The notes under the pieces: model-generated
What the model was told of the DNA's origin: nothing
Database searches by the model: none
The model's input: the letters and a program-made list of their open reading frames with translations, nothing else
NCBI RefSeq assembly: GCF_015356785.1
Contig: NZ_JAAEJV010000006.1
Location: 1 to 64,000, forward strand
Reading direction: 5' to 3'
Source: Candidatus Neptunochlamydia vexilliferae
GTDB taxonomy: Bacteria > Chlamydiota > Chlamydiia > Chlamydiales > Simkaniaceae
DNA length: 64,000 nt
Program-made: the position numbers and the translations under genes
Part shown: positions 35,257-45,000 of the stretch, in pieces
How positions within the stretch are numbered: position 1 is the first letter of the stretch
How the letters are laid out: every line of letters starts with the position of its first letter

Positions 35257-37279
35257 TATCGGAACTACTGCTGTGCTCGGTATCATCATTAGCAACAGTG
35301 GAAGTGGCCTTTTTTTCGGCAGCTTTTTGAGCAGTAAGAGCTGCAGCGGCTTTTTTCCGACTATAGTCACGGGCGGTTTGGCGTAATTCGAGCCACTGAG
35401 TTTCAATTAGCTCCAACTTTTCCACCTCAGCTTCAAGATTTTTAAGTTGTTCGGGAAGGAAATCTTTAAGAGTTTCGGCATCGGGTACTTGCTCCAGTAG
35501 CTCTTGTCTATACGGTGTAACTGCCCATAGGTCAGCATTAAAGTCTGAACCTTCTGAGAGCTTTTGTAAGTCCTTTAAGCATTCTACTTTCTCTCGAAGC
35601 TTCGCTAAGTCTTTAAGTGTATCGCATATAAGCTCGAAATCACCATAAGCTATAGTCTTCGTTACATTTTTCTTTTTTCTGAGCGCTGCATACTGCTCAA
35701 TAATATTTCCCTTATGACGAGTTGTGATCTTTTTCTCTATATCTTTTAGCTCAAAAAGTTTTTTTCGCGCGTCATCTTGATCAGTTTTAAGCAATCCTGC
35801 TACGAACTTCTTGAAAGAGTCAGGCATGGTGTCATAAATGATCTGTAAAGTCTCAAGCTTGTCTTCCTTTGGGGCATCGTTCTTTAGAAAGTCTATGAAA
35901 AAAGAAAGGCGCTGGTTTTCTGTAGTATCGCGTCCTTTAGCTTGTTTACGCACATAGTCACGATAGACTTCGCTAGCTTTTGCTTTATTTGCTTTAGTAC
36001 CGTTGTTGATTTCTTCTTGAGAGGTATCATCATCAACACGGACAGCATAAAGAAAGTGAGACTGTGTTGCGCCCTTTTCGAAAGTGTTTGAGTCTGAATT
36101 TACTACAGTGCGGTCATTACATGTATAGTAGCTATCTCCTTGCCTGGTGTTGCACCAATAGTGTCCTCCAGTTGTGCCTCCACTATGATAAGCATAGGAA
36201 CGGAGTTCATACTTAAACCCTTTATTACCTTTAACGCAGCTACTGGGTAGGTAGAAAGTCTCTCCTATTCCCAAGGGTTCTGAGCATTTTAGTAGGTCAT
36301 TGTTGTATCGTTTAATATTGATAAAAAAGTGTTTAGGGGGTGTTACAAATTTTATACGGTTGGTTTCTGGCTTAACTTTTCCTTGATAGTTATCTATTTC
36401 TGTTTCTGTCTTATCTCTTTCAGCCAATTTTTCTTCTGCAGTATATGCCTCAAAAAGGTCTTCTATTGCACAGCCTTTTTTCAGCTGTAATTGAAGACAA
36501 AACTCGGATGGGTGTGTTTTTTTAACAGATTTAATATCGTCAGAATCACTGTCATCTGAGTCAGAGGTGTTTACAGGGGAATATTTTCTGGTTGTCCTTG
36601 TTGTAATAGCGAGGGGGGAAGCTGATTTTGCTGTAAATGGATTCATCATCATTAAGAAAGCTTCGTGGGGGTCATTTTGTCCTGCTGCAATGTTTAAGTA
36701 GCAAGGCATGCTTCTTAAGTAGGAGGCTAGTTCCATGCTCTTGCCTAACAGCTGAGCGTTTCGATACATCTGGTAAGCTTGCTTGAGGGGACGTATTTGG
36801 GAATCTGGATTGATAATGAGTTCAACAAGTTCAGGGGCTAGAAAGATCATTTGGAGAAGCGCGTTAAAGAAACAGTCATTTCCGGTGTTTACAAGCCCAA
36901 CAGGAGCGCGAGCATCGGTAGTGGGTGAACCCTCAGGAAGGGGAGCATTTTTAGGAAGAGCTTCGCAAAGGTTTTTTTCTAACTCAGAAGTGTCTACCTC
37001 CTGGTCGCGAGCCTGTTTCATTGCCAATATTTTAAGGAAAGCTTCTTTATAAGGACTAAGGTTTGTACCTTGAAGATTTTCAATCTCTGTGTCGATGTCT
37101 TGTGATAAGAAAGAAGCTTTATGGTTCTCTAGAGATTGAGAAGAAGTGGAACTAGAAGAGAAGAAGAATTGAATCCAGCTCACAAACCACTCCAGCCAGC
37201 TTTCAGAAGACTCATTCTTAGAGGAGGCATTGTGGAGGATGCGCGTGGTGGAAGAGTTTTCTTTTAATGGGTCGACCAT
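35249..37279 (-). CDS. USP-family ubiquitin C-terminal hydrolase (deubiquitinase), probable effector
   Basis: 676 residues. The Cys box GLVNTGNDCFFNALLQ holds the catalytic Cys136. The His box is YAYHSGGTTGGHYW with His373, followed by YYTCNDRTV with Asn388/Asp389. The spacing and order are those of eukaryotic USP enzymes, which cut ubiquitin from proteins. A Ser/Asp-rich linker (DSDDSDSDD near 240) and a long coiled-coil C-terminal half (430-676, with RKKAAAALTAQKAAEKKA) flank the core. The first 50 residues have an aromatic stretch (WLEWFVSWIQFFF), not a classical signal peptide; export by type III secretion into the host is inference. Deubiquitinases are known virulence tools in chlamydiae, including Simkania. 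Confidence 0.9.
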   Translation of the reverse strand: MVDPLKENSSTTRILHNASSKNESSESWLEWFVSWIQFFFSSSSTSSQSLENHKASFLSQDIDTEIENLQGTNLSPYKEAFLKILAMKQARDQEVDTSELEKNLCEALPKNAPLPEGSPTTDARAPVGLVNTGNDCFFNALLQMIFLAPELVELIINPDSQIRPLKQAYQMYRNAQLLGKSMELASYLRSMPCYLNIAAGQNDPHEAFLMMMNPFTAKSASPLAITTRTTRKYSPVNTSDSDDSDSDDIKSVKKTHPSEFCLQLQLKKGCAIEDLFEAYTAEEKLAERDKTETEIDNYQGKVKPETNRIKFVTPPKHFFINIKRYNNDLLKCSEPLGIGETFYLPSSCVKGNKGFKYELRSYAYHSGGTTGGHYWCNTRQGDSYYTCNDRTVVNSDSNTFEKGATQSHFLYAVRVDDDTSQEEINNGTKANKAKASEVYRDYVRKQAKGRDTTENQRLSFFIDFLKNDAPKEDKLETLQIIYDTMPDSFKKFVAGLLKTDQDDARKKLFELKDIEKKITTRHKGNIIEQYAALRKKKNVTKTIAYGDFELICDTLKDLAKLREKVECLKDLQKLSEGSDFNADLWAVTPYRQELLEQVPDAETLKDFLPEQLKNLEAEVEKLELIETQWLELRQTARDYSRKKAAAALTAQKAAEKKATSTVANDDTEHSSSSDKK

Positions 37280-37392
37280 AATTTTTCTTACCTAGGTTTG
37301 CTTTTGCTAGGAATTTGGCCATGAGTGTACCATAATGGTTTTTTTTAGGAGAGTAAAATGGTTAAATTTTTTCTTTTTATGGGGCCCACCGC

Positions 37393-37550
37393 TATGAAGA
37401 TGTGGAGGTCATTTTGACCCAAATCATCCCAGTTGCTTATGCCGCCTTGGAAAAAGCTTATCGGGAGGGGATCTTGAGCGATGAGATATTGGATCGTCAT
37501 GTCCTGAAAGTCCTTCGGACCAAAGAAAGGTTGGGGCTAGAGGTTGTCGT
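37393..37550 (+). pseudogene. C-terminal remnant of a glycoside hydrolase family 3 (NagZ-like) gene
   Basis: About 50 residues read VILTQIIPVAYAALEKAYRE, GILSDEILDRHVLKVLR, KERLGL, which is the way NagZ/GH3 proteins end. Nothing upstream is homologous in frame, and the downstream part runs into a miniature element at 37538. I take it as the tail of a lost gene, not as a functional 60-residue protein. Confidence 0.6.
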
Positions 37551-37700
37551 CAAGAAATGTTCAATAAAGAAGGGCTTACTATGAGGAAAGTTCAAGGCGT
37601 CCGATGCAGGAAGCCCAAATCGGGCTTTCGAAGAAGGACAACGATGAAATTCCCCATAGGAAGGGCTTAAGGATTGATCAGTTCTTGACGACAACCTCTA
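37538..37700. mobile_element. Miniature element, family C (163 bp)
   Basis: Perfect 19-bp terminal inverted repeats: TAGAGGTTGTCGTCAAGAA at 37538-37556 and its complement at 37682-37700. No coding capacity. The outermost TA on each side may be the duplicated target. The left end cuts into the tail of the GH3 remnant just after the KERLGL codons. Confidence 0.85.
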
Positions 37701-37705
37701 AATAA

Positions 37706-37735
37706 AAATCGCCTGACAGACATGCCAGGCGATTT
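37706..37735 (-). terminator. Terminator of the hrcA-grpE-dnaK operon
   Basis: AAATCGCCTG (37706-37715) pairs with CAGGCGATTT (37726-37735); on the minus strand T residues follow. It lies 43 bases past the dnaK stop. Confidence 0.85.
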
Positions 37736-37777
37736 AATGGAGCGATTGCATATTAAAGAAGCAATAGCTCTTGCTGA

Positions 37778-39694
37778 TTACTTATCCTCTTCGTCGTCGA
37801 GGACTTCGACTTCAGCTTCTTCGATATCAGGCTTGGCCTCTCCCTGAGGGGGAGGGGTTCCTTGCTGCTGAGCACCAGGCTGAGCGCCACCCTGCTTTTG
37901 AACCTCTTCACCAATCTTTTGCATGTAGGTGTTGAGCTCATCAGCAGCGGCTGAAATCGCAGCGTCATCGGTCCCTTTAAGGACCTCTTTCACCTTGTCG
38001 ACCCGGGTTTGGATCTCTTTAGTGAGGTGATCGGGAAGCTTATCCTTATAGTCAGCTAGGGCCTTTTCTGCTTGGAAGACGAGGCTGTCCGCTTTGTTTC
38101 GGTTTTCAACTTCTTCTTTTTTCTTCTTATCTTCTTCAGCATGGACCTCTGCATCTTTGACCATCCGATCGATCTCTTTTTCATCGAGACCTGACTGCGC
38201 CTTGATCTCGATTTTTTGCTCTTTTCCAGAGCCGAGATCTTTGGCAGATACGTGGAGGATTCCGTTGGCATCGATGTCGAAGGCAACCTCGATTTGTGGC
38301 GTTCCTCGTGGAGCGGGAGGAATTTCGGTCAGGTCAAACCGGCCGATTTCCTTGTTGTCTTTTGACATTTTTCGCTCTCCCTGAAGAACCACAATGGTCA
38401 CCGCAGGCTGATTGTCAACAGCGGTTGAGAAGGTTTGCTTTTTCTGTGTTGGGATGGTGGTGTTCCTTTCGACGAGGGGAGTCATGATTCCTCCCATTGT
38501 TTCAATCCCAAGCGTTAGGGGAATGACATCGAGAAGGAGGACATCTTTCACATCTCCTGCAAGAACTCCGCCCTGAATCGCCGCTCCTGTTGCAACGACT
38601 TCATCCGGGTTGACCCCTTTATGAGGCTCTTTGCCGAAGATCTCTTTGACCTTTTCCTGAACAGCAGGCATCCGGCTCATCCCTCCAACGAGAAGAACGT
38701 CGTGGATTTCAGACTTGCTAATTCCTGAGTCTTTTAGGGCGTTTAAGCAAGGCTCAACACACCGCTCGATCAGACTCGATGCTAAGCTCTCAAACTTTGC
38801 GCGGGTGAGTGTCAATGCTAAGTGTTTGGGGCCACTTGCATCCATGGTGATGAAGGGCTGGTTGATCTCGGTTTGTTGGGTTCCGGAAAGCTCAATCTTT
38901 GCCTTTTCCGCAGCATCTTTAATCCGCTGCAGGGCCATCTTATCTTTTGAAAGATCGATGCCGCTTTCCTTTTTAAACTCTTCGAGCATCCAGTTGATGA
39001 TGACGTTATCGAAATCATCTCCCCCAAGATGGGTGTCACCATTGGTCGCATGCACTTCGAAGACGCCGTCACCGATTTCCAGGATCGAGATATCGAAGGT
39101 TCCTCCTCCAAGGTCGAAGACAGCGATCTTTTTATCGCCTCCTTCCTTGTCGAGGCCATAAGCAAGAGCGGCTGCTGTTGGCTCAGGGATGATCCGCTTC
39201 ACATCAAGACCAGCGATTTTTCCGGCATCTTTTGTCGATTGCCGCTGCGAGTCGTTAAAGTAGGCGGGAACGGTGATGACCGCTTCGGTCACCTCTTCAC
39301 CGAGATACTCTTCTGCGGTTTCTTTCATCTTCTTAAGGACTTGAGCGCCCACTTCTTCAGGAGTAAGCGTCTGCCCGTCGACCTCAAAAACAGCATCGCC
39401 GTTGCTATTGGCAGCCACTGTGTAGGGGACTGTTTTGATTTCTGATTCGACCTCAGAAAACTTTCTCCCAATAAACCGTTTGGTCGAGTAGAGGGTTTTT
39501 TCTGGGTTGGTCACCGCCTGCCGCTTTGCAGGGACCCCTACTAAGCGCTCTCCATCTTTATAAGAGACGATTGAGGGGGTGGTCCGTGTTCCTTCTGCGT
39601 TGGCAATGACCTTTGCCGCTCCCCCTTCCATCACTGCGACGCAAGAGTTGGTGGTTCCAAGGTCAATTCCAATGACTTTTGTTTTTTTAGCCAT
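37778..39694 (-). CDS. dnaK: Chaperone protein DnaK (Hsp70)
   Basis: ATP-dependent chaperone. Starts [18 protein letters not shown]; the phosphate-2 motif [12 protein letters not shown] and the adenosine region [11 protein letters not shown] are present. The substrate-binding domain and a lid ending in an acidic [14 protein letters not shown] tail are complete. 638 residues, standard. Third gene of the operon, two bases after the grpE stop. Confidence 0.98.
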   Translation of the reverse strand: MAKKTKVIGIDLGTTNSCVAVMEGGAAKVIANAEGTRTTPSIVSYKDGERLVGVPAKRQAVTNPEKTLYSTKRFIGRKFSEVESEIKTVPYTVAANSNGDAVFEVDGQTLTPEEVGAQVLKKMKETAEEYLGEEVTEAVITVPAYFNDSQRQSTKDAGKIAGLDVKRIIPEPTAAALAYGLDKEGGDKKIAVFDLGGGTFDISILEIGDGVFEVHATNGDTHLGGDDFDNVIINWMLEEFKKESGIDLSKDKMALQRIKDAAEKAKIELSGTQQTEINQPFITMDASGPKHLALTLTRAKFESLASSLIERCVEPCLNALKDSGISKSEIHDVLLVGGMSRMPAVQEKVKEIFGKEPHKGVNPDEVVATGAAIQGGVLAGDVKDVLLLDVIPLTLGIETMGGIMTPLVERNTTIPTQKKQTFSTAVDNQPAVTIVVLQGERKMSKDNKEIGRFDLTEIPPAPRGTPQIEVAFDIDANGILHVSAKDLGSGKEQKIEIKAQSGLDEKEIDRMVKDAEVHAEEDKKKKEEVENRNKADSLVFQAEKALADYKDKLPDHLTKEIQTRVDKVKEVLKGTDDAAISAAADELNTYMQKIGEEVQKQGGAQPGAQQQGTPPPQGEAKPDIEEAEVEVLDDEEDK

Positions 39695-39696
39695 AA

Positions 39697-40248
39697 TTAT
39701 TCTCCGTTGTTTTCTTCTTCTTGTTGATCTTCTTTTTCTTCCTCTTGCGCTGGCGCTTTCGCTACTTTGACACGCGCCGGACGGAGGACTCTATCGCCAC
39801 ATTTGTACCCTTTGACAAACTCTTGAATGATCATTCCATCTTCATGTTTCTCGGTCTCTTCGATCTCAAGGACCTCGTGGAGGTGGGGGTCAAACTGGTG
39901 TCCTTCTGACGTATAAGAGGTCACCTTATGTGCCGATAAAATATCTTTAAATTGGGTGAGGATCATCTCAAATCCTTTGGCCCAGTTTTGCGTTTCTTCC
40001 GAAGCTTGGTGGATAAAGCTCATCGCATTTTCAAAATTGTCTAAGGGAGAGAGGAATTCTCCGATGACATTTTCCACTGCAAAACGGGTCACATCATGCT
40101 TTTCCTTTTGCATCCGCTTCCGTGAATTTTCCATGTCGGCAAGGGAGCGGAGGTACTTTTCTTGTTCCTCTTTGATTTGCTTTTTGAGAAGCTCTGTTTC
40201 ATCGATCACTTCTTCTTTATTTGTTGTTTCTTGCGGCTCTTCGTCCAC
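39697..40248 (-). CDS. grpE: Nucleotide exchange factor GrpE
   Basis: Partner of DnaK that promotes ADP release. A long N-terminal helix ([20 protein letters not shown]) and the core motif NFENAMSFI, then a [18 protein letters not shown] beta-domain, as in all GrpE. 183 residues. The start is GTG at 40248, preceded by AGGAG eight bases upstream; hrcA ends four bases before it. Confidence 0.96.
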   Translation of the reverse strand: MDEEPQETTNKEEVIDETELLKKQIKEEQEKYLRSLADMENSRKRMQKEKHDVTRFAVENVIGEFLSPLDNFENAMSFIHQASEETQNWAKGFEMILTQFKDILSAHKVTSYTSEGHQFDPHLHEVLEIEETEKHEDGMIIQEFVKGYKCGDRVLRPARVKVAKAPAQEEEKEDQQEEENNGE

Positions 40249-40252
40249 GTGT

Positions 40253-41335
40253 TTATTCTCCTGTTTGATCTATAATTTTTAATGTTTCGGGTTGACGATA
40301 GGTGATTTTATACTTGTAGAGGTTGCGGGTCAAGGCTTCACTTAACACCTCTGAAAACTTGCGCAAGATCCCAAACAGCTTGGGATAGGGCATCCGAATC
40401 GGTCCTAAAATGGCAATGGCGCCTACCGCCTTTCCATGAATGAAATAGGGAGCAGCAATGATGCTACTTTGCGCAGCTGACGAGATGTCATCTCCAATCC
40501 ACACCTTGAGTCCCTCTGATTTGACGCAGCTACTTAAAAGGCCCCGCATATACGAGCTGTTTTCAAAAATCGAAAGGCCACTTGCTAGGACCATTGCATC
40601 CCGAAACTCCGGGAAGCGGATCAATTTTGAAAACCCCGTCTTATAAATATCTTCGGCGCTAAAGTTCGAATAACCGACGATGTGACGCATCAAAATTTCG
40701 CTGTAGAAATTGGCGCCGATTTCCTCCTCTTCAGCATTTAGCTTCGGGCGATCCAATCCGCTTAATCGGAAGCGGAAATAGGATTCGAGCCGTTTTAGAG
40801 AAAAGCTACTCAGTTTTTTTGGCGTATGCAAAACCTCTGTTTTAATCAGTCCAAAGTCGGTCACAATGACAACCAAACATCGCTTTGGGTCGATCTTGAC
40901 GATCTTGATATCTGTCACCAAATCCTGGTCGAAACGGGGAGAAGATAAAAAAACCGCTCCTTGCGTTAGGTCGCTCAAAAGTTCAGAGGCGCTTTGCAAG
41001 TAGCTAGCAATTTCGCGGGTATCTTGATCGAGCTCTTTCTTCATCACCTTGAACTCTTCTTCAGACACTTCCTTGCTTTCTAGATGGTGCTTGGCAAATA
41101 GTTTATAGGCGGCAGCGGTAGGGATCCGTCCTCCGGAGGAGTGTTGCTGCTTTAATAGCCCCTCTTCCTCCAGCTTGGCAAAATAATTCCGGATCGTGGC
41201 CGAGCTAATATGATCGAAGCCGCTCTCTTTGAGGGTGTTCGATCCTACCGCCTTTCCTGTGAGGAGGAAAAGCTCGACGAGCCCCAGGAGGACCTCTTGT
41301 TGTCTTTCAGATTTTTGCTTCTTCTTTGTTACCAT
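40253..41335 (-). CDS. hrcA: Heat-inducible transcription repressor HrcA
   Basis: Represses chaperone operons by binding CIRCE, and responds to heat or GroEL. N-terminal winged helix (SERQQEVLLGLVELFLL, SATIRNYFAKLEEEGLL, HSSGGRIPT) and a C-terminal GAF-like part ending in IGPIRMPYPK. About 360 residues. A GTG lies one codon upstream of ATG 41335. A CIRCE operator precedes it, so the operon is autorepressed. Confidence 0.96.
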   Translation of the reverse strand: MVTKKKQKSERQQEVLLGLVELFLLTGKAVGSNTLKESGFDHISSATIRNYFAKLEEEGLLKQQHSSGGRIPTAAAYKLFAKHHLESKEVSEEEFKVMKKELDQDTREIASYLQSASELLSDLTQGAVFLSSPRFDQDLVTDIKIVKIDPKRCLVVIVTDFGLIKTEVLHTPKKLSSFSLKRLESYFRFRLSGLDRPKLNAEEEEIGANFYSEILMRHIVGYSNFSAEDIYKTGFSKLIRFPEFRDAMVLASGLSIFENSSYMRGLLSSCVKSEGLKVWIGDDISSAAQSSIIAAPYFIHGKAVGAIAILGPIRMPYPKLFGILRKFSEVLSEALTRNLYKYKITYRQPETLKIIDQTGE

Positions 41336-41379
41336 CACCTACGAGTATAGCAAGAGGCGATCTCTTTGGCAAGGAAAAA

Positions 41380-41406
41380 TTAGCACTCGATGGGCTTGAG
41401 TGCTTG
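41380..41406 (-). promoter_or_regulatory. CIRCE operator of the heat-shock operon
   Basis: TTAGCACTC, nine bases, GAGTGCTTG: matches the TTAGCACTC-N9-GAGTGCTAA consensus except in the last two positions. It lies 40-70 bases upstream of hrcA. Confidence 0.95.
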
Positions 41407-41449
41407 GTTTGTTTGCAAATAATTTATGATGAACGGATTGAGTTCTTTG

Positions 41450-41517
41450 AAAAAAAACAAACTTCAAGAAAACCTCTTCCAAATCTCTAGACCCTAAACT
41501 TAGAGAGCAGAACCTAT
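41450..41517. repeat. Decayed right half of a family A element
   Basis: ACTTCAAGAAAACCTC, a CCCTAAA motif, and AGAACCTA follow each other as in the right half of the complete copy at 4474-4636. The left end is not found. It lies upstream of the hrcA promoter region. Confidence 0.65.
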
Positions 41518-41594
41518 CATATAAAAATATTTTTCTTGACAAATTTATCTAAATTTTAATTAAATGTTTACTTAATTCTAGCAGGGAGTTAGCC

Positions 41595-41965
41595 ATGTCT
41601 ACAGGAACTAGTAGAAGTTACCAACATGATTCACAAAAAAAAGTATATGATTACCTAGAGGCTTGGCCTAAAGAAGTTGAGGAACCAGAGCGTCTAAAAG
41701 CTTATGAGGTAAGTGCCACTTGTAAATTTATCCTGTTTAAGAGGTCATCAAGAAACTTTGAAAGCTCTCCAATATCTGTTATTGAGGATGTTTTTATCTC
41801 AAAATTTTTTCCAATGGGTTACACTTGCCACCAAACGATTTAAATTCCTCATGCAGTAACTCAAGCTCGTCCTCCAATATTAATTTCATTAATTCTAATC
41901 GGAGGAAATAAGAGGCAAGACATCTATAATCGATGGATACCAGTATCGCTCTCTTCCTTTTTGAT
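41595..41965 (+). pseudogene. Small orphan frame followed by a decayed copy of the neighbouring gene's 3' end
   Basis: ATG 41595 opens an 82-residue frame that I do not recognise. At 41848-41960 the DNA closely repeats 45712-45803: the Ser/Asn-rich tail codons of the large gene at 42073 (SSSN, NFINSNR-K, stop) and then the last codons of the glutamate dehydrogenase gene in reverse. So a second copy of this junction once existed upstream and has lost nearly all of its coding part. The 82-residue frame may be its remodelled start; it is not clearly similar to the start of the large gene. Confidence 0.55.
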
Positions 41966-42072
41966 CAATTGTGCTAAAAAGAGCGTTAATCTCTTAATTT
42001 TAAGTGGGTTGTTTAAAAAAATCAAAAAAACAAGTAATTTTTAATTACTAAAAACTAAGGAGAAATCTCATC

Positions 42073-45000
42073 ATGTCTTCTACAATTAGCGAAAAAAAAA
42101 GTGAAGACCCTAGAAGTTTTAACACTCTGCATAGAGCAAAAGAAGTTAAAAGCATTGTTGAAAAGTATGCGCCTGTTGTTTTTAGAATTTTTGAAGGGAA
42201 TTCAGGCAAGGGTACCGGGTTTTTAATTGGCCCAAGACTGCTGATGACGAACTGGCATTTGATAAAAAGCGAAGAGCAGTCAAAAAAACGGTCTGTCCGA
42301 ATTTTTCGCTTGGAAGAAGACAGGAAGGGATCTTATACCATCCTTACAACTCCCCCCATTGCATTTGATCCAGACACAGTTTTTTTTACTTCACCAAACC
42401 CTAGCAAATATGGGGTTTCTAAAGGGAAACTTGACTATACAATTATTGCTCTTAAGGAGTCTCCGCAGTACAATTCTTATTTGAATAAGGTTCAGAAGAG
42501 TGCTATTTCAATTTTTGACTATGCTACCCCAAAGCAGCATGATACAGCGGTAGTGTTAGGTCATCCAGGAATTAAGGACTCTATTACAGGAGCTCAAGGG
42601 GTCTTTGGTTATTCAGTCGATGCTGTTCATAAATTGAAGGTTTTTGCTGTTACTTATTTAAGTAGAACATCTGGTGGATCTTCAGGCAGCCCAGTATTCA
42701 ACTTGAATGGAAAGCTTATTGGCTTACACTACGCTAAATCCTCCGAAGGTTCAGGGAGTAAAATGCATCCTTACGCCGGCGTTGCAACATTGATGTCAAG
42801 GATCATCGAAGACTTAAAATCTCAAGATGGATTTCAAAAGAAAATAAATTACTTTGCTCAGTCCCAAAAAACGGCCCCTCTTTGGAAGGCTCCTATAACG
42901 GGAAAAAGGCTTAGGCTTCCACCCGACTTTAGCGGAAGGAGGGCTGAGCTAAAAAGATTGACAGAGCTTTTAAAAGAAAAAAATAAGGTTGCAATTACGG
43001 GACCCTCAGGGATAGGAAAGTCCTCTATGTTAGCTAAATTTACCAGTGGAGAAAAATCCATTGCGTATGAAGGGGGAACAGATAATAGTATATTAGCTGG
43101 GATTAAAAATCTTTTGGAGCTATGTGGATACAAAAGTGATGGTAAGCATCGAACTAAAGCTTGTGACTACCTTAAAGAACATGGAAATAACTTAAAGGGG
43201 TACTTAATTGTATTTGATGGAGTGAACCATATAGAAGGGCTCGAGCTTATTTACCGGGCACTTCCCGCTAATGACTCTCGCTTTAAGGTGATTGTAACAA
43301 CAACTCTTGCTTCTAAATATGTTCAAGAGGCTCATTTCGAAGAGATGTCGTTAAGCAGCCTAAAGCTTAATGAAGCAAAAGACTACCTACTGTCTGCAAT
43401 TCCTTTTAATCAGAGAAAACAGGAAGCTGAACAAGCTATCTCCCTAGCTAAAGGGCTCAAAGCAATCCCAGGTTTATTGAAAGAGGTTGTGATATGGGTA
43501 AAAAAGCAAAAAAGTAGTTTTTCTGAATACCTAAGACTTCACCCAGATTATCAAAAACGTCCAAAAAGTGTTTTAGCTTCAATGCTTGTTGGGATCGAGT
43601 CGATAAAAGAAGATCATAGCTCGAGAAATATTTTAGCTTTCTTAGCTTTTTCTGCCGATGTGTCAATCCCAAGGAAGTTTGCTGTAGATCTTTTTAAGGC
43701 ATTTGATCCACCTATACAAGAGGTTGATACCGTTAATAAAATTGGATCGATTGCTGACCAAGGCCTTATTACAATTCAATCAAATTATTATGAAATACAT
43801 GCAATGAATAAACAGCTTATCTTGGAGGCACTTTCAAAAGAAGAGCAGCAAAATTATCTTAAAAATGCTTTAAATGCTTTTGAAAAGTCTTTTAATAAAA
43901 AAAATATATCCTACTTCTCACATATTCAAAAAATTATTACCCATCCTGATGTCCTAGGCTCAAAGGAATCACACAAGTCATTATTAAAAAAAATGGCAGA
44001 CTATCATTTTGAAAATGAAAGCTATGAAGAGGCATTAAAGGTTGCTGATAAGCTCTTAGAGATTGATGGAAGGAGTTTTGATAGTCTTTCTTCTCTTGCT
44101 TACTCCCTAAAAGGGCTAGAAAGATATATGGAGTGTATAGCGGCTTATAAAGAGTTATTAAGAAATAAATCCTGTTCCGAATACTTTAAAGGGATGGCGT
44201 ATTGGAGGTTAGCGGTTTGTCATGCTAAGCTAAAGTTAACAGAAGAAGCAGAGATTTGGTTTAGGCGCGGTATTGAGCAGATGACGATACATAGAGGAGT
44301 GAACTTAACGAACATTTATTTAGATCTTAGAGGTTTTTTCAAAGAATTAAAGGATAATGTTGCTGCACATAGGCTGATCCACGAGGCACTCCACTTCTTA
44401 TTAAGCAAGAATCTTGGGGATTATGATGATTATGCTCGATTGATTGGTAGGATTGCTAAAGATAACCTCAAGGACAATCCTCAGAAATCCCTAGATAACT
44501 TAATGAGAGTCTTAAAGCTCAGTAAGCAACAGAAATTTAAAGACAGTTTCAATATTAAGTATTTGAGTGTGCAGAAACTATATGAGCTTTTAGGGGTTGT
44601 AAGCAGAAAATTAGGAAATAACGATCATGCTATTGTCTATTATAAACAGCTCCTGAAGGGAAAGCAGCAAAGGTACTCTGATACATCTGTATTGACTGCT
44701 TTTCCATCCAGTTACATAGGGGAAGCTCTTAGTAGAAAGGGGGATATTAAGCAGGCCTTTATGTACCATCTGTACGCTTTTTTGGTAAGAAAAAAAGCTC
44801 AACCACTAAAATTCCCAGGAAACCTCAACTACAGTGCAAAGCATGTTCAAAAATATTATAAAGATGGACACTTGTCAGAGGATTCTTACTGGAAAAAAAA
44901 GTTTGAAGCGGTTGCTTTTAAAGGGGCTTTTACTCAGCAAGATGAGCAAGCCCTAAAAGAAGTAATCCAGTCTATTAAAAACAAACCACCCCATAATCTT

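Noticed and set aside
37402-37584. GH3 tail as a functional 60-residue protein
   Set aside because: The last codons come from the miniature element and no start signal is seen; better explained as a remnant.
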